Notes: generated by a model from the sequence alone, not told the origin. Shown: positions 8,404 through 17,369, counted from the first letter of the stretch. The stretch: 64,000 nucleotides of DNA from Lacticaseibacillus sharpeae JCM 1186 = DSM 20505 (GCF_001436225.1 NZ_AYYO01000003.1:62001-126000), one strand, 5' to 3'. A program made the numbers and translations.

Positions 8404-10950
8404 TTACAGTTGCACTTCGATTTCTAGGTCGTTGGCGTTAATCATCATCGCGGGAATCTCGATGGTGAAGCCAGTTTCGGTGCGCATGGCCGCAAATGGG
8501 TCGTGGGCGCGCAGGCCAAAGCGCTTGGGCACGTTGATGATCTCACCGTTCATCTGGACCACCGAGTAGCCAGGCTCGGTGGGGCAGGCAATGAAAATGG
8601 TCGTCGGCTGGCGCAGTTCCTGGCCGGCGAAGGTGCCCGTCGTCTTGTGAATGGTGATGTGGACGGTATCGTCGTCATCGGTGCGGGCGTCGATTTGGGT
8701 CTGCGCCTGGGCGCCATCTTGGTACGCCGGGGTAACGCCATCATCGGTATACACCGTGAAGTGGCTTTCGTCGTACCCCGGGTAGTATTCCAGGATTCGC
8801 TCTGCGGGCATCTCGTCTGGCGTGAGGTGCGGCGCCGTGCGGGGCACGAGGCTGCCGGCACGCACGAACAGTGGTGTCTGGCCAAGTGGGGCGGGGAAGT
8901 CGGCAATGGTGCGGCCGCCCGTGTATTCTTTCCCGGTCCAGAAGTCGGTCCAGTCACCGTACGGCAGATACAGTGCGGGGCGGACGTCATTACCGTTTGC
9001 TTCCGGCTGGTAGGTTCCAGTGATGGGAGCAAGCAGGAACGTGGAGCCGATGAGCAGCTGGTCGTTGAGGTCATCGCCCAGCGTGTAGTCGTTAGCTTCG
9101 AGCCACCAGGTAGGCCGCATAATTGGCGCCCCGGTGTTCCGGGCGGTGGTGGCCAGGCTGTACAGGAATGGCACGATGCTGGAATGGTATTCCAGGTAGG
9201 CGCGGTTAATGGAAGTGAACGGTTCGCCGTGCTCTAGCCCGAGCCGCTTGGCCGTTTCGCCCCAACCATCCATGGCAAAGAACGTGGGCGTGAAGGCTTT
9301 CCACTGCAGGTCGCGCGTCTGTACCAGTGGGTCGCTGCCGGCATAGATTCCGTCGACGTCGCTGGCCACATTGGGGTTCCCGGACAGGCCGGTGCTCAGG
9401 TAGGTGCCAATGTGGGATTTGATGTTGCGCCAGTTGCTGCCAGACTGGTCGCCGCTCCAGATGAGGGCGTTGCGCTGGCTGCCGGCCCAGCCATCAAGCG
9501 TGACGATGGCGGGCCGGGCGTTAACTGCCTGCAGTTCGCGTGCAGCACTGGCGGTGGCGTTCACGCCGAACGTGTAGCCTTCACCAATCCACGCGACGTC
9601 CGTCTTAAGTGCCCGGACGCCCGCCGCGATTTCTGCGTGCAAGTCGCGTTCGGCTTTTTGCGGCTTAGCGGGGTCCTTGGGCGCGACCGTTTTTTGCGTC
9701 CACAGACCGGTCGTTACGCCCTGCGCCTTCGCGTAACCAGCGAATTGCGCGAGGTTGGCCAGGTCACCCGCAAACGTTGACGTCTGCCCGTAACCGGCAC
9801 CGTAACCATCGTTCGGCAGAATCCAGCCCAGGGGGAACCCGGCCGCCCGGTAACGGTCGATGACGGCCCGTGCGGAGAACTGGTAGTCGTGCTCGCCGTT
9901 AAGGGACTCGTGAATCGCCGTTTGCGGGTTCCCGTCAGCATCGGGGTGCACAAACTCGACCTGCCCGTCGCCGTACACGTTCGGGATGAGGGTGAGTCCG
10001 GCGACCGTGATGGTGCCGGGCCGATAGCCCGTGTTGAACGTTTCGGGATTAACCGGTTGGTATTCTTTGTACCACTTATTGTCCTCAAACTGGACCGCGG
10101 CGGTGGATTCTGGCGTAACCTCGACCCAGCAGTCGCGGTTGTAGGCGTTGAAGTGGGCGGGGTAAAAGGCAAACCGGGGCAGGATGGCGGGCGCCCCAGT
10201 TAATTCGTGGTAGCCGTGAATGAGGCCACTGGCGGTGTCCGCAAGAATGAAGTAGGCATCAAAGGTGGCGTCTTCGTGCATCAGGTAAGCCGCGCGGGGA
10301 TTGCTGAAGTCGTATTCGCCGGGGGTGTACGAGTTGATGAGCACGCCGTAACCCGTGGTGCTCCAGTAAAACGGCACGGGGCTGGAAACGCCGCCGAGCG
10401 TCCAGCGGTTTTCGTTCTTAATCTGGATCAGACGGTCATTGAGCGTCACGATGCCATTTTGGGTGCCGCCCCCAAAGTAGTGGGCGTGGGCCGTCGTGCT
10501 AATGCGGCTGGTCCAATGTGCGGTGCTCACGTCGCTGTCGGCATCAGCCGTCGCTGCGGCTGCACTGACCAGCTGGGGCAGACTCTGGCGCAAGATGAGC
10601 TGGTCAGCGCGGTTCACAGTCAAGGCACCATCAGTGATGGTAACGGTGTACTGGCCCAGCCCAAAATGGTTGCCGTTTAGGGTGAGCGGCATCGTGGCTC
10701 CATTCACGACGATGGGTTCGCGGTATTCCTGACCGCTGCCGCCGGTCGCCACCGTGGCGTCGGCGTGCTTCACAACTTCTGGTGCGGCCGGGATGTTGGG
10801 GTGGGTCGGAAACTCATCTGTGGCCGTAACCGTGAAGCGCAGAATGTGGTCGTTTGTGGCGGTGATCCGGGCACGCCAACTATGATAGCTGAATGTGATT
10901 TGGTGCGCATCAGCGGCCAGGTCGCTGATGGCGTTCGGATTTGCAGGCAT
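8404..10950 (-). CDS. Glycoside hydrolase family 31 enzyme
   Basis: Large GH31 alpha-glucosidase or transglucosidase, 848 aa. It has an N-terminal beta-sandwich (to about 255), a catalytic barrel (about 255-610) and C-terminal beta domains. The nucleophile is likely Asp451 in LKTDVAWIGE and the acid/base Asp501 in WSGDQSGSNW. The stretch GFPLGWILPNDGYGAGYG resembles GH31 members that act on alpha-1,6 or cyclic glucans (dextranase or isomaltosyl-transferase types), so a plain maltase is less likely. I set the start at ATG 10950 because GGAGG falls within codons 2-3 of the longer ATG at 10965. It has no signal peptide, so the substrate must be imported. No sugar transporter adjoins it. Confidence 0.88.
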   Translation of the reverse strand: MPANPNAISDLAADAHQITFSYHSWRARITATNDHILRFTVTATDEFPTHPNIPAAPEVVKHADATVATGGSGQEYREPIVVNGATMPLTLNGNHFGLGQYTVTITDGALTVNRADQLILRQSLPQLVSAAAATADADSDVSTAHWTSRISTTAHAHYFGGGTQNGIVTLNDRLIQIKNENRWTLGGVSSPVPFYWSTTGYGVLINSYTPGEYDFSNPRAAYLMHEDATFDAYFILADTASGLIHGYHELTGAPAILPRFAFYPAHFNAYNRDCWVEVTPESTAAVQFEDNKWYKEYQPVNPETFNTGYRPGTITVAGLTLIPNVYGDGQVEFVHPDADGNPQTAIHESLNGEHDYQFSARAVIDRYRAAGFPLGWILPNDGYGAGYGQTSTFAGDLANLAQFAGYAKAQGVTTGLWTQKTVAPKDPAKPQKAERDLHAEIAAGVRALKTDVAWIGEGYTFGVNATASAARELQAVNARPAIVTLDGWAGSQRNALIWSGDQSGSNWRNIKSHIGTYLSTGLSGNPNVASDVDGIYAGSDPLVQTRDLQWKAFTPTFFAMDGWGETAKRLGLEHGEPFTSINRAYLEYHSSIVPFLYSLATTARNTGAPIMRPTWWLEANDYTLGDDLNDQLLIGSTFLLAPITGTYQPEANGNDVRPALYLPYGDWTDFWTGKEYTGGRTIADFPAPLGQTPLFVRAGSLVPRTAPHLTPDEMPAERILEYYPGYDESHFTVYTDDGVTPAYQDGAQAQTQIDARTDDDDTVHITIHKTTGTFAGQELRQPTTIFIACPTEPGYSVVQMNGEIINVPKRFGLRAHDPFAAMRTETGFTIEIPAMMINANDLEIEVQL

Positions 10951-11315
10951 TTTAGGTTCCTCCATGAAGTACTGATTGATTACGCATATGATAGCGCAAA
11001 AAGCTTGGGTTCGCTACGGCAGTTCGCCGCACTGTGGCGTAATTATTGCGCAGACGTGACTAAATTATTATGCATTGTCAGGAAGCCGCCATAATTTCCG
11101 GTGCATTTGGTTGCACTGATGAAGATAGCGTTAATAACAAATAAATTCGGGGTGGCGTGTTTGCTTGACCTGACGCGCAATGTTATGATTGAAAATGCAA
11201 ATCAGAATATAAATATATGAATGTTATTAACTAGCAGTTACAAGCTGCTTTCAGGACTGGACGTCTTGGTGAATTGGGTCCGGTCCTTTTAATTATGTGA
11301 CGTAAGGAGTTAGTT
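10951..11315 (+). promoter_or_regulatory. Divergent intergenic region with candidate attenuator before the permease
   Basis: 365 bp between the GH31 gene and the permease. TTGACC at 11164-11169 is a possible -35, but no good -10 follows at standard spacing. Downstream are two hairpins: AGCAG/CTGCT (11233-11249), then GGACTGGAC / GTCCGGTCC (11254-11286) followed by TTTT (11287-11290), terminator-like, 25 bases before the TTG start. The ribosome site TAAGGAG follows at 11303-11309. No T-box sequence is present. The rest shows nothing recognisable. Confidence 0.45.
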
Positions 11316-12755
11316 TTGGGACAAAAAGAAAATAATCATGGCGTCGAGCGGACGTTAAAAACCCGGCATCTGTCGATGATTGCCCTTGGCGGTTCAATCG
11401 GCACGGGGCTGTTCGTTGCCAGCGGCTCAGCGATTGCCACGGCCGGTCCTGGGGGTGCAATCCTCGCATACGGCGCTATCGGGGTAATGGTGTATTTCCT
11501 CATGACGAGTCTGGGCGAGATGGCCACGTATATGCCGGTGTCCGGTTCCTTTTCGGAGTACGCCAGCCGCTTCGTTGACCCGGCAATGGGCTTTGCGCTC
11601 GGGTGGAATTACTGGTTTAACTGGGCAATTACGCTGGCGGTGGACGTGGCGACAACTTCCATTCTGATGCATTTTTGGCTCCCCAGTGTGCCCGGCTGGA
11701 TTTTTAGCCTCGGGTTTCTGGCCTTGATTTTCGCCATTAACATTATTTCGGTTAAGGCGTTTGGCGAAACGGAGTACTGGCTGTCGATGGTGAAAGTGGT
11801 GACGGTAATTGTATTCCTCATCGTCGGCGTGCTCACCATCATCGGCATTTTGGGTGGGGGCCCAGCAATTGGGCTGCACAACTACACTGTCGGCGATGCG
11901 CCGTTCCACAATGGGTGGCCGGCCGCGCTGTCTGTGTTCGTCGTTGCCGGATTCTCCTTCCAGGGGACCGAGCTCATTGGGATTACGGCGGGTGAATCGG
12001 CCACGCCGGAAAAGAGTATTCCGAAGGCCATCAAGCAGGTTTTTTGGCGCATCATTCTCTTTTACATCTGTGCCATTGCTGTGATTGCGGCAATCATTCC
12101 GTTCACCAGTCCGAATTTGCTCGGCTCTGGCGCCGGGGACGTCGCGATTTCGCCGTTCACCTTGGTCTTCAAGCGGACGGGACTCGCGGGGGCTGCGAGC
12201 GTGATGAACGCCGTGATTTTGACCTCGGTGCTTTCCTCCGCCAATTCGGGGATGTATGCATCAACGCGGATGCTGTGGGCGATGGGGAGCACCGGCTTTG
12301 CGCCCCGCATCTTCAGCAAGACCAATAACCGCGGGGTACCGTTGCCCGCCCTCATCGTCACGACGGCGGTCGGTGCGTTGACGTTCCTCACCAGCATCAT
12401 GGGCTCAGAGGTTTACACTTTACTTGTGGCGGCTTCGGGGCTGACTGGCTTCATCGCCTGGCTCGGGATTGCTATCTCGCACTACCGGTTCCGGCGCGCG
12501 TTCATCAAGCAGGGGCATCAGGTCAGTGAATTGGTGTACCACGCGAAGTTATTCCCGTTGGGGCCACTACTCGCACTGGCGCTCGGGATTGTTGTCATCT
12601 TGGGGCAAGATATCCAGTCGGTGACCCACTTCGCCTGGGCAAAATTGCTGATTTCGTACATGTCCGTGCCGCTGTTTCTCATCCTGTATGTCTACTACAA
12701 GGTGCGCCACAAGACGAAGCTGATTCCGCTGGATGAGATTAAACTGGATAAGTAG
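11316..12755 (+). CDS. Amino-acid permease (APC superfamily, LysP-like)
   Basis: Proton-coupled amino-acid importer of the AAT group of the APC superfamily, 479 aa with 12 hydrophobic segments. The N-terminal signature TLKTRHLSMIALGGSIGTGL and the segment GTELIGITAGESATPEKSIP (about residues 217-236) are diagnostic of the group. Overall it looks closest to lysine or basic amino-acid permeases, but substrate is not certain. The TTG start follows AAGGAG with 6-base spacing. It is a single-gene unit with its own leader and terminator. Confidence 0.9.
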   Translation: MGQKENNHGVERTLKTRHLSMIALGGSIGTGLFVASGSAIATAGPGGAILAYGAIGVMVYFLMTSLGEMATYMPVSGSFSEYASRFVDPAMGFALGWNYWFNWAITLAVDVATTSILMHFWLPSVPGWIFSLGFLALIFAINIISVKAFGETEYWLSMVKVVTVIVFLIVGVLTIIGILGGGPAIGLHNYTVGDAPFHNGWPAALSVFVVAGFSFQGTELIGITAGESATPEKSIPKAIKQVFWRIILFYICAIAVIAAIIPFTSPNLLGSGAGDVAISPFTLVFKRTGLAGAASVMNAVILTSVLSSANSGMYASTRMLWAMGSTGFAPRIFSKTNNRGVPLPALIVTTAVGALTFLTSIMGSEVYTLLVAASGLTGFIAWLGIAISHYRFRRAFIKQGHQVSELVYHAKLFPLGPLLALALGIVVILGQDIQSVTHFAWAKLLISYMSVPLFLILYVYYKVRHKTKLIPLDEIKLDK

Positions 12756-12762
12756 TGGGTGC

Positions 12763-12791
12763 AGAAGGACGCAACTGGTCCTTCTTTTTTT
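12763..12791 (+). terminator. Terminator of the amino-acid permease
   Basis: Stem AGAAGGAC / GTCCTTCT with a 7-base loop and seven following T. Confidence 0.92.
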
Positions 12792-12853
12792 GGCCAATGA
12801 TGGCGGGGAATGCGGTAAAATGAATGCAATATAGATCCAGATGGAGGGACGAC

Positions 12854-13387
12854 ATGAAAATATACACGAAAGTCGGCGACCACGGGCAGACCAAACAGGT
12901 GACCGGTAAAATGGTTGCGAAGACGGATCCGCAAATTGAGGCGCTCGGGGCAATCGACGAGTTCCAGTCCTACCTCGGGGTGGCGGTCGCGGCCCTGGCG
13001 CCTACCAGTCTGAACTTGGCGCCAGACCTGCAGGCGGTGCAAAAGCAGTTGTATATCTTGCAGGCGGACCTGGCTGTGCCGCGCAGTAACAAGCTGACCC
13101 CGGAAGCGACCGCTTGGTTGGAGCAACGGATTGATGCGTTTTGGGCGGCAATGCCGCACCTGAATGCGTTCATTATCCCCGGCGGCCCGGATAATGGTGC
13201 CGGCAGTCAGTTGCAGTATGCCCGCACCCTCGCACGCCGGGCCGAACGGGCGGCGGTGGCGCTCAGCAACCAGCAAGACATCTCGGATGCGTGCATGACC
13301 TACCTGAATCGGGTGTCTGACTTTCTGTATGCGGCCGCCTTGTACGCGAACTGGGAAGATGGCTATCAGGAAATTCCCAGTAAGTAA
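12854..13387 (+). CDS. PduO-type ATP:cob(I)alamin adenosyltransferase
   Basis: Converts cob(I)alamin to adenosylcobalamin with ATP; 177 aa, all-helical trimeric family. Motifs seen: N-terminal YTKVGDHGQT (ATP loop), RTLARRAERAAV (about 123-134) and YLNRVSDFLYAAALY (about 149-163), which match the family blocks. The start at ATG 12854 is set by GGAGGG with 7-base spacing; an in-frame ATG at 12824 lies upstream of it. No cobalamin biosynthesis or B12-dependent enzyme gene is in the window, so its client enzyme lies elsewhere. The following NUDIX and asparaginase genes are close (11 bp, then overlap), so the three are probably one operon. Confidence 0.9.
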   Translation: MKIYTKVGDHGQTKQVTGKMVAKTDPQIEALGAIDEFQSYLGVAVAALAPTSLNLAPDLQAVQKQLYILQADLAVPRSNKLTPEATAWLEQRIDAFWAAMPHLNAFIIPGGPDNGAGSQLQYARTLARRAERAAVALSNQQDISDACMTYLNRVSDFLYAAALYANWEDGYQEIPSK

Positions 13388-13398
13388 GGGGGCAAATA

Positions 13399-13890
13399 AT
13401 GGGCTATATTGAAGATTTACGTGCGGTCATTGGCGCGCGGTCAGTGATTCTGAATGGCTGCTGCGCGGTGCTTGTGAACGACCAGGCGGAAGTGCTACTG
13501 CAGCAGCGTAATGAACCGCAAAAGCGCTGGGGTTTGCCCGGTGGGTTGATGGAAATGGGCGAGACGACGCAGGCAACCGTTGTGCGTGAGGTCGCCGAAG
13601 AGGCGGGTTTGCACATTGAACCGGACGCCTTGCAGTTGCTGAATGTCTATTCGGGACCAGACCACCACGTGATTGCGCCGAACGGGGATGAATTCTACAA
13701 TGTGGTGATTGCGTATTACGCGGAAAATGTCGCGGGCACACCACGCATCAGTGACGGCGAGTCGTTGCAATACGCCTGGGTGCCCCTGACGCAGTTGCCC
13801 GCGAACATGGTGGCTACCCATGCAGAAGCGATTCAAGAATATCTGCGGCGCGTTTTGCGCGCGCCGCTTAGTGAAGAGGAAAACAAATGA
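13399..13890 (+). CDS. NUDIX hydrolase
   Basis: Nucleoside-diphosphate-linked pyrophosphohydrolase, 163 aa. The NUDIX box is intact: G-LMEMG-E-TTQATVV-REVAEEAGL (about residues 50-72), with the metal-binding REVAEE. It resembles ADP-ribose or oxidised-nucleotide hydrolases; substrate is unknown. The ATG follows AAGGGGGC. The gene ends in an ATGA overlap with the asparaginase gene, so the two are translationally coupled. Confidence 0.92.
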   Translation: MGYIEDLRAVIGARSVILNGCCAVLVNDQAEVLLQQRNEPQKRWGLPGGLMEMGETTQATVVREVAEEAGLHIEPDALQLLNVYSGPDHHVIAPNGDEFYNVVIAYYAENVAGTPRISDGESLQYAWVPLTQLPANMVATHAEAIQEYLRRVLRAPLSEEENK

Positions 13891-14792
13891 CGAATGCAAT
13901 TATTGGCACCTGGCGGATGGCGGGCGAAGGCGTGCAGCTTGTCGCGCCCGCTTTGGCTGCCGGCGGAAGTGCTGCGGACGCAGTGGAGCGGGGCATCATG
14001 GCGGTGGAGAACAACCCCGCGAACATTTCGGTTGGCTACGGCGCGTTGCCCAACCGGGATGGGGTACTGGAGATGGATTCTGCGTTCATGAACGGCGCCA
14101 ATTTTCAGATTGGCGCAATTGCCGGCGCGCGCGACATTGCCAACCCCATTCGTGTCAGTCGCCGGCTCAGTGAAGAACGCGTGAACAACGTGCTCGTTGG
14201 CCGGGGCGCAGAGAGTTTTGCGGATGCGTGCGGCTTTGAGCGCAAAGACATGGTGACGGCAAAAGCCCGCGCGCAGTATCTTGCCCGCAAAGCAGAGGTT
14301 GCCGCCGGCGCGCGGCTGACCCCCTACGATGGCCACGATACGGTGGGGATGATTGCACTGGATAATGCCGGGCAGATGGTTGCGGGTACCAGTACGTCGG
14401 GTCTGTTCATGAAGCACGCGGGGCGGGTGGGCGATTCGCCCCTTGCCGGCAACGGCTTCTACGTTGACCGTGAAGTTGGCGGCGCGGTTGCGACCGGCCT
14501 GGGTGAAGACATGATGAAGCGGCCGCTGTGTTTTGAAATCGTTGACCTGATGGCGCGCGGAATGGCGGTGCAGGCGGCGATGAATCAGGCGGTTTACGGC
14601 TTTATTGACCGGTTGCAGGCACGCAACGGCAACGTGGGGGAATTCTCCTACGTGGCCCTAGATAAGGACGGCAACTTCGGCGTCGCGTCGAACGTGGAGT
14701 TTCAGTTTGCGGTGGCCGTGAACGGGAAGGCGCACCTGTATGTGGTTACCCCCCTTGCCGGTCATGAATTGCAGATTAACCAAGAGTATTAA
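13887..14792 (+). CDS. Isoaspartyl peptidase / asparaginase (T2 family)
   Basis: Ntn-hydrolase of the T2 family (plant-type asparaginase, isoaspartyl dipeptidase or aspartylglucosaminidase), 301 aa. The autocleavage site is GHD-T152-VG: Thr152 becomes the N-terminal nucleophile of the beta chain. Downstream motifs GTSTSGLFMKHAGRVGDSPL and GNGFYVD match the substrate and oxyanion loops of glycosylasparaginases. No signal peptide is present, so the enzyme is cytosolic. The likely role is salvage of asparagine or isoaspartyl peptides. It is coupled to the NUDIX gene and followed by a terminator. Confidence 0.9.
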   Translation: MTNAIIGTWRMAGEGVQLVAPALAAGGSAADAVERGIMAVENNPANISVGYGALPNRDGVLEMDSAFMNGANFQIGAIAGARDIANPIRVSRRLSEERVNNVLVGRGAESFADACGFERKDMVTAKARAQYLARKAEVAAGARLTPYDGHDTVGMIALDNAGQMVAGTSTSGLFMKHAGRVGDSPLAGNGFYVDREVGGAVATGLGEDMMKRPLCFEIVDLMARGMAVQAAMNQAVYGFIDRLQARNGNVGEFSYVALDKDGNFGVASNVEFQFAVAVNGKAHLYVVTPLAGHELQINQEY

Positions 14793-14798
14793 CAGGGG

Positions 14799-14824
14799 GC
14801 GGGCGCAAGCGGCCCGCTTTATTT
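14799..14824 (+). terminator. Terminator after the asparaginase gene
   Basis: Stem GCGGGC / GCCCGC with a 7-base loop and a TTTATTT tail. Confidence 0.75.
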
Positions 14825-14832
14825 GCCTGCTT

Positions 14833-14875
14833 AGTAACCCTAATATTGACAGTTGGGTTACTAGTTTAGTATGCT
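14833..14875 (+). promoter_or_regulatory. Promoter with BirA operator for bioY-birA
   Basis: A perfect inverted repeat AGTAACCC-N14-GGGTTACT (14833-14862) overlaps the promoter TTGACA (14846-14851) - N18 - TATGCT (14870-14875). The half-site and spacing match the Gram-positive BirA operator pattern (TAACC-N14/15-GGTTA). A bifunctional BirA is encoded 600 bp downstream in the same unit, so biotin-controlled autoregulation is likely. Confidence 0.88.
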
Positions 14876-14909
14876 GAACCCATTCAACGTGCTGATGGAG
14901 GGCAAAGTG

Positions 14910-15449
14910 ATGCAAAATGTGCGTAATCTAACGCTAACGGCAGTGATGCTGGCGCTGTTGATTGTTCTAGGCCTGTTGCCCGGAATTCCGCTGGGGATTA
15001 TCCCGGTCCCGCTGGTGCTGCAAAATATGGGCGTCATGCTCGTGGGGCTAATCTTAGGCCCACGATATGGCACCATCGCGGTGGGCTTGTTGTTGCTGCT
15101 GGTTGGTCTGGGCTTGCCCATTTTAACCGGCGGCCGCGGCGGGGCGGCGATGTTTGTCGGGCCCACTGCCGGGTACATGCTGGGCTGGCTACTGGTGCCC
15201 GTGAGCATCTGGGGGCTGACCCAAATTGGCGCACCGGCCGCGACAACCTGGTGGGGGCAGTTTTTAATTGTCCTGCTCGCGGGAGTCTTGCTCGTTGATC
15301 TGTGCGGAACATTGTGGCTTGCCCACCAGGCCGACATGCCGGTTGCCGCCGCAATGATTGCGAACATGGCGATTATCCCGGGTGATATACTGAAAGCAGG
15401 ATTAACGGTCGTTTTGGTGCGACGTTTGCCTAAGCAACATGTTGGGTGA
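14910..15449 (+). CDS. bioY: Biotin transporter S-component BioY
   Basis: Substrate-specific membrane component of the biotin ECF transporter, 179 aa with about six hydrophobic segments. Typical BioY parts: N-terminal LTLTAVMLALLIVLGLLPGI, the conserved PVPLVLQNMGVMLVGLILGPRYG block, and GRGGAAMFVGPTAGYMLGW (biotin-binding region). I choose ATG 14910 (GGAGGG with 7-base gap) over the upstream ATG at 14871, which lies at the -10. It shares the BirA-controlled promoter with birA, 26 bp downstream. EcfA and EcfT partners are outside the window. Confidence 0.94.
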   Translation: MQNVRNLTLTAVMLALLIVLGLLPGIPLGIIPVPLVLQNMGVMLVGLILGPRYGTIAVGLLLLLVGLGLPILTGGRGGAAMFVGPTAGYMLGWLLVPVSIWGLTQIGAPAATTWWGQFLIVLLAGVLLVDLCGTLWLAHQADMPVAAAMIANMAIIPGDILKAGLTVVLVRRLPKQHVG

Positions 15450-15475
15450 ATGCCGCTGGTGCATGAGGAGAAATT

Positions 15476-16450
15476 ATGGCTAAAAGTACCCGGCAACAGG
15501 TTTTAACGGACCTGCTGCAATATCAGAATGGTTGGCGTTCCGGTGACGAGCTGGCTGCCGACCTGGGCGTTTCGCGCGAAACCGTGTGGAAGGCGATCAA
15601 TGCGCTGCGCAAAGCGGGGCACCACATCGAGGGACGCAAGAGTCTGGGCTACCGGTATGCGGCCAGTGCCGTGCTCGATGCCGACGCGATTAGTTTTTAC
15701 ACCCATACCCAGATGCCGGTCACGGTGCTGGCCAGCGTGGACTCAACGCAGGTGTACGCGAAGGAAGCCGTGAATGCAGGCACCAGAACGCTTCCGTTCG
15801 CGGTTCTAGCCGATCAGCAAAGTGGCGCGTATGGGCGGCGCGGGCGGCATTTTTACGCCCCCGCCAGCAGCGGCCTGTATCTAAGCATGGTGTTGCCTAA
15901 TGCGGGCGCGACCTTGCAGAATGTGGGGCTCCTCACTACCGGGGTGGCTAATGCCGTGGTGGATGTGCTGGCGGCCACGTTCCCCGGGCAGAATTTTGGC
16001 CTCAAGTGGGTGAATGATGTGCTGCTAAACGGGCACAAGGTGGGCGGGATTATCACCGAGGCGGTGCTGGAACTCGAGTCCACGTCAACCGCGGCCTTTA
16101 TCATCGGCATCGGTCTGAACCTGACCACCGCTGATTTTCCCGCCGCGTTGACGGATGTGGCGGGCGCCATTCAGGTTGGCGCGGATGTTGACCGCAACCT
16201 GCTGGCAGCGCGCATTATTGACCACGTCACGCAGTTGTATGCACACTACGGGGATGGCGCCTTTTTGCCCGCGTACCGGCAGCGGTCGGTAACCATCGGC
16301 AAGCAGGTGACGTTGAACCTCGGCAATGAACGGGTGCTCGGCAAGGTGCTGGACATCGCCGATAACGGCGGACTGGTGCTGCGCGACGTGTTTGGCACGG
16401 TGCACACCTTTACCAGTGGTGAAGTAGTCAAAGTTGAAAATTCGCATTAA
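15476..16450 (+). CDS. birA: Bifunctional biotin ligase / biotin operon repressor BirA
   Basis: Ligates biotin to carboxyl carrier proteins and represses biotin genes when loaded with biotinyl-AMP; 324 aa. The N-terminal winged helix (about 5-65, LGVSRETVWKAINALRKAGH) marks the class with repressor function. The ligase core has GAYGRRGRHFYAP (biotinyl-AMP loop, about 119-131) and the catalytic block LKWVNDVLLNGHKVGGIITE. A C-terminal SH3-like domain ends the protein. The ATG follows GAGGAG. It is in one unit with bioY under a promoter bearing a perfect BirA-type palindrome. Confidence 0.95.
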   Translation: MAKSTRQQVLTDLLQYQNGWRSGDELAADLGVSRETVWKAINALRKAGHHIEGRKSLGYRYAASAVLDADAISFYTHTQMPVTVLASVDSTQVYAKEAVNAGTRTLPFAVLADQQSGAYGRRGRHFYAPASSGLYLSMVLPNAGATLQNVGLLTTGVANAVVDVLAATFPGQNFGLKWVNDVLLNGHKVGGIITEAVLELESTSTAAFIIGIGLNLTTADFPAALTDVAGAIQVGADVDRNLLAARIIDHVTQLYAHYGDGAFLPAYRQRSVTIGKQVTLNLGNERVLGKVLDIADNGGLVLRDVFGTVHTFTSGEVVKVENSH

Positions 16451-16460
16451 GCGCAAAGAA

Positions 16461-16488
16461 AATGCCGTCCGTGGATGCGGACGGCATT
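16461..16488. terminator. Bidirectional terminator
   Basis: Stem AATGCCGTCCG / CGGACGGCATT between convergent birA and lysR-type genes. The A-rich flank gives a better U-tail on the minus strand. Confidence 0.8.
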
Positions 16489-16494
16489 TGTGCG

Positions 16495-17319
16495 TTATTC
16501 AGTTAGTTCGTGCGTTGCATGCTTGATGGCACGGGTGATGCGGGTGTAGTCATCAAGTTCTTCATCCTGGCGGTCCCTGGCCGTCAGCATGTAAAACTGG
16601 CGGGTGAACTTGCTGCCAAGCGATTGGTGCGGAATATTGCCCGCGGCGCGCTGGGAAATAATGGACTGGCCAAAGCCGGTTTGTAGCAGGTTGACAATCA
16701 CGGCGTTGTTGTCGATTTCGATGGTCGGCCCCGCGATGCCCGCCTCTTCCATGTAGCGCTTGGTGTAGTAATAGACTCCAGAGTCGGGTTCGCGGGTGAG
16801 CCAGGGGCCGCTGGTGCCAGCATGCACGAGCTGATCGGCGAGCAAGACGGTGCGGTGCAGCTGGGTACTGGCGAGTGGTTTTTCGATGAAGCCGATGTCG
16901 GCGTCGTGGTGCAGCAGCCGGGTTTGGACGTCCTGCGAGTTGCCCATGTGGACACTGAATTGCACGTTGGCAAATGTTTGCTCAAGCATGGGCAAAAGGT
17001 GGGGCAGGATGTAGGTAGCGAAGGTGTGCGAACTGGCGAGGCGGCAAGTCCGCTTCTGGGCAGCCGTGGCTTGGAGCTGTGTGTGGAGCGTGTTCCACGT
17101 ACCGAGGAGCTGCAGGGTTTGGGCGTAAAGGGTGTCGGCAGCTGGGGTGAGGCCAATCTCCCCGCGCCCGTTGCGGACGAACAGTTGCGCCCCGAATTCG
17201 GTTTCGAGCTGTTTGATTTGCGCCGACACAGTGGGCTGGGCGATGAAGAGCAGGTCGGCGGCACGGGAGAAGCTGCGCGCTTCGTAGACTGCCTTGAAGG
17301 TGGCGAGGTTTTTAAACAT
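16495..17319 (-). CDS. LysR family transcriptional regulator (CysL/YeiE-like)
   Basis: 274-aa LysR-type regulator: winged helix-turn-helix at residues 1-60 (FSRAADLLFIAQPTVSAQIK) and an effector-binding domain at about 90-270. The start is ATG 17319 behind GGAGAA; a longer in-frame ATG lacks a ribosome site. It is divergent from a YeiH-type exporter gene, the same pairing as yeiE-yeiH in enterobacteria, so it likely controls that gene in response to a sulfur compound. A palindrome between them (17370-17386) is a candidate binding site. Effector identity is inference. Confidence 0.9.
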   Translation of the reverse strand: MFKNLATFKAVYEARSFSRAADLLFIAQPTVSAQIKQLETEFGAQLFVRNGRGEIGLTPAADTLYAQTLQLLGTWNTLHTQLQATAAQKRTCRLASSHTFATYILPHLLPMLEQTFANVQFSVHMGNSQDVQTRLLHHDADIGFIEKPLASTQLHRTVLLADQLVHAGTSGPWLTREPDSGVYYYTKRYMEEAGIAGPTIEIDNNAVIVNLLQTGFGQSIISQRAAGNIPHQSLGSKFTRQFYMLTARDRQDEELDDYTRITRAIKHATHELTE

Positions 17320-17369
17320 GAGTTCTCCATTACGATTTGTGATAGTTGATATTATAGCAATCACTCCCA

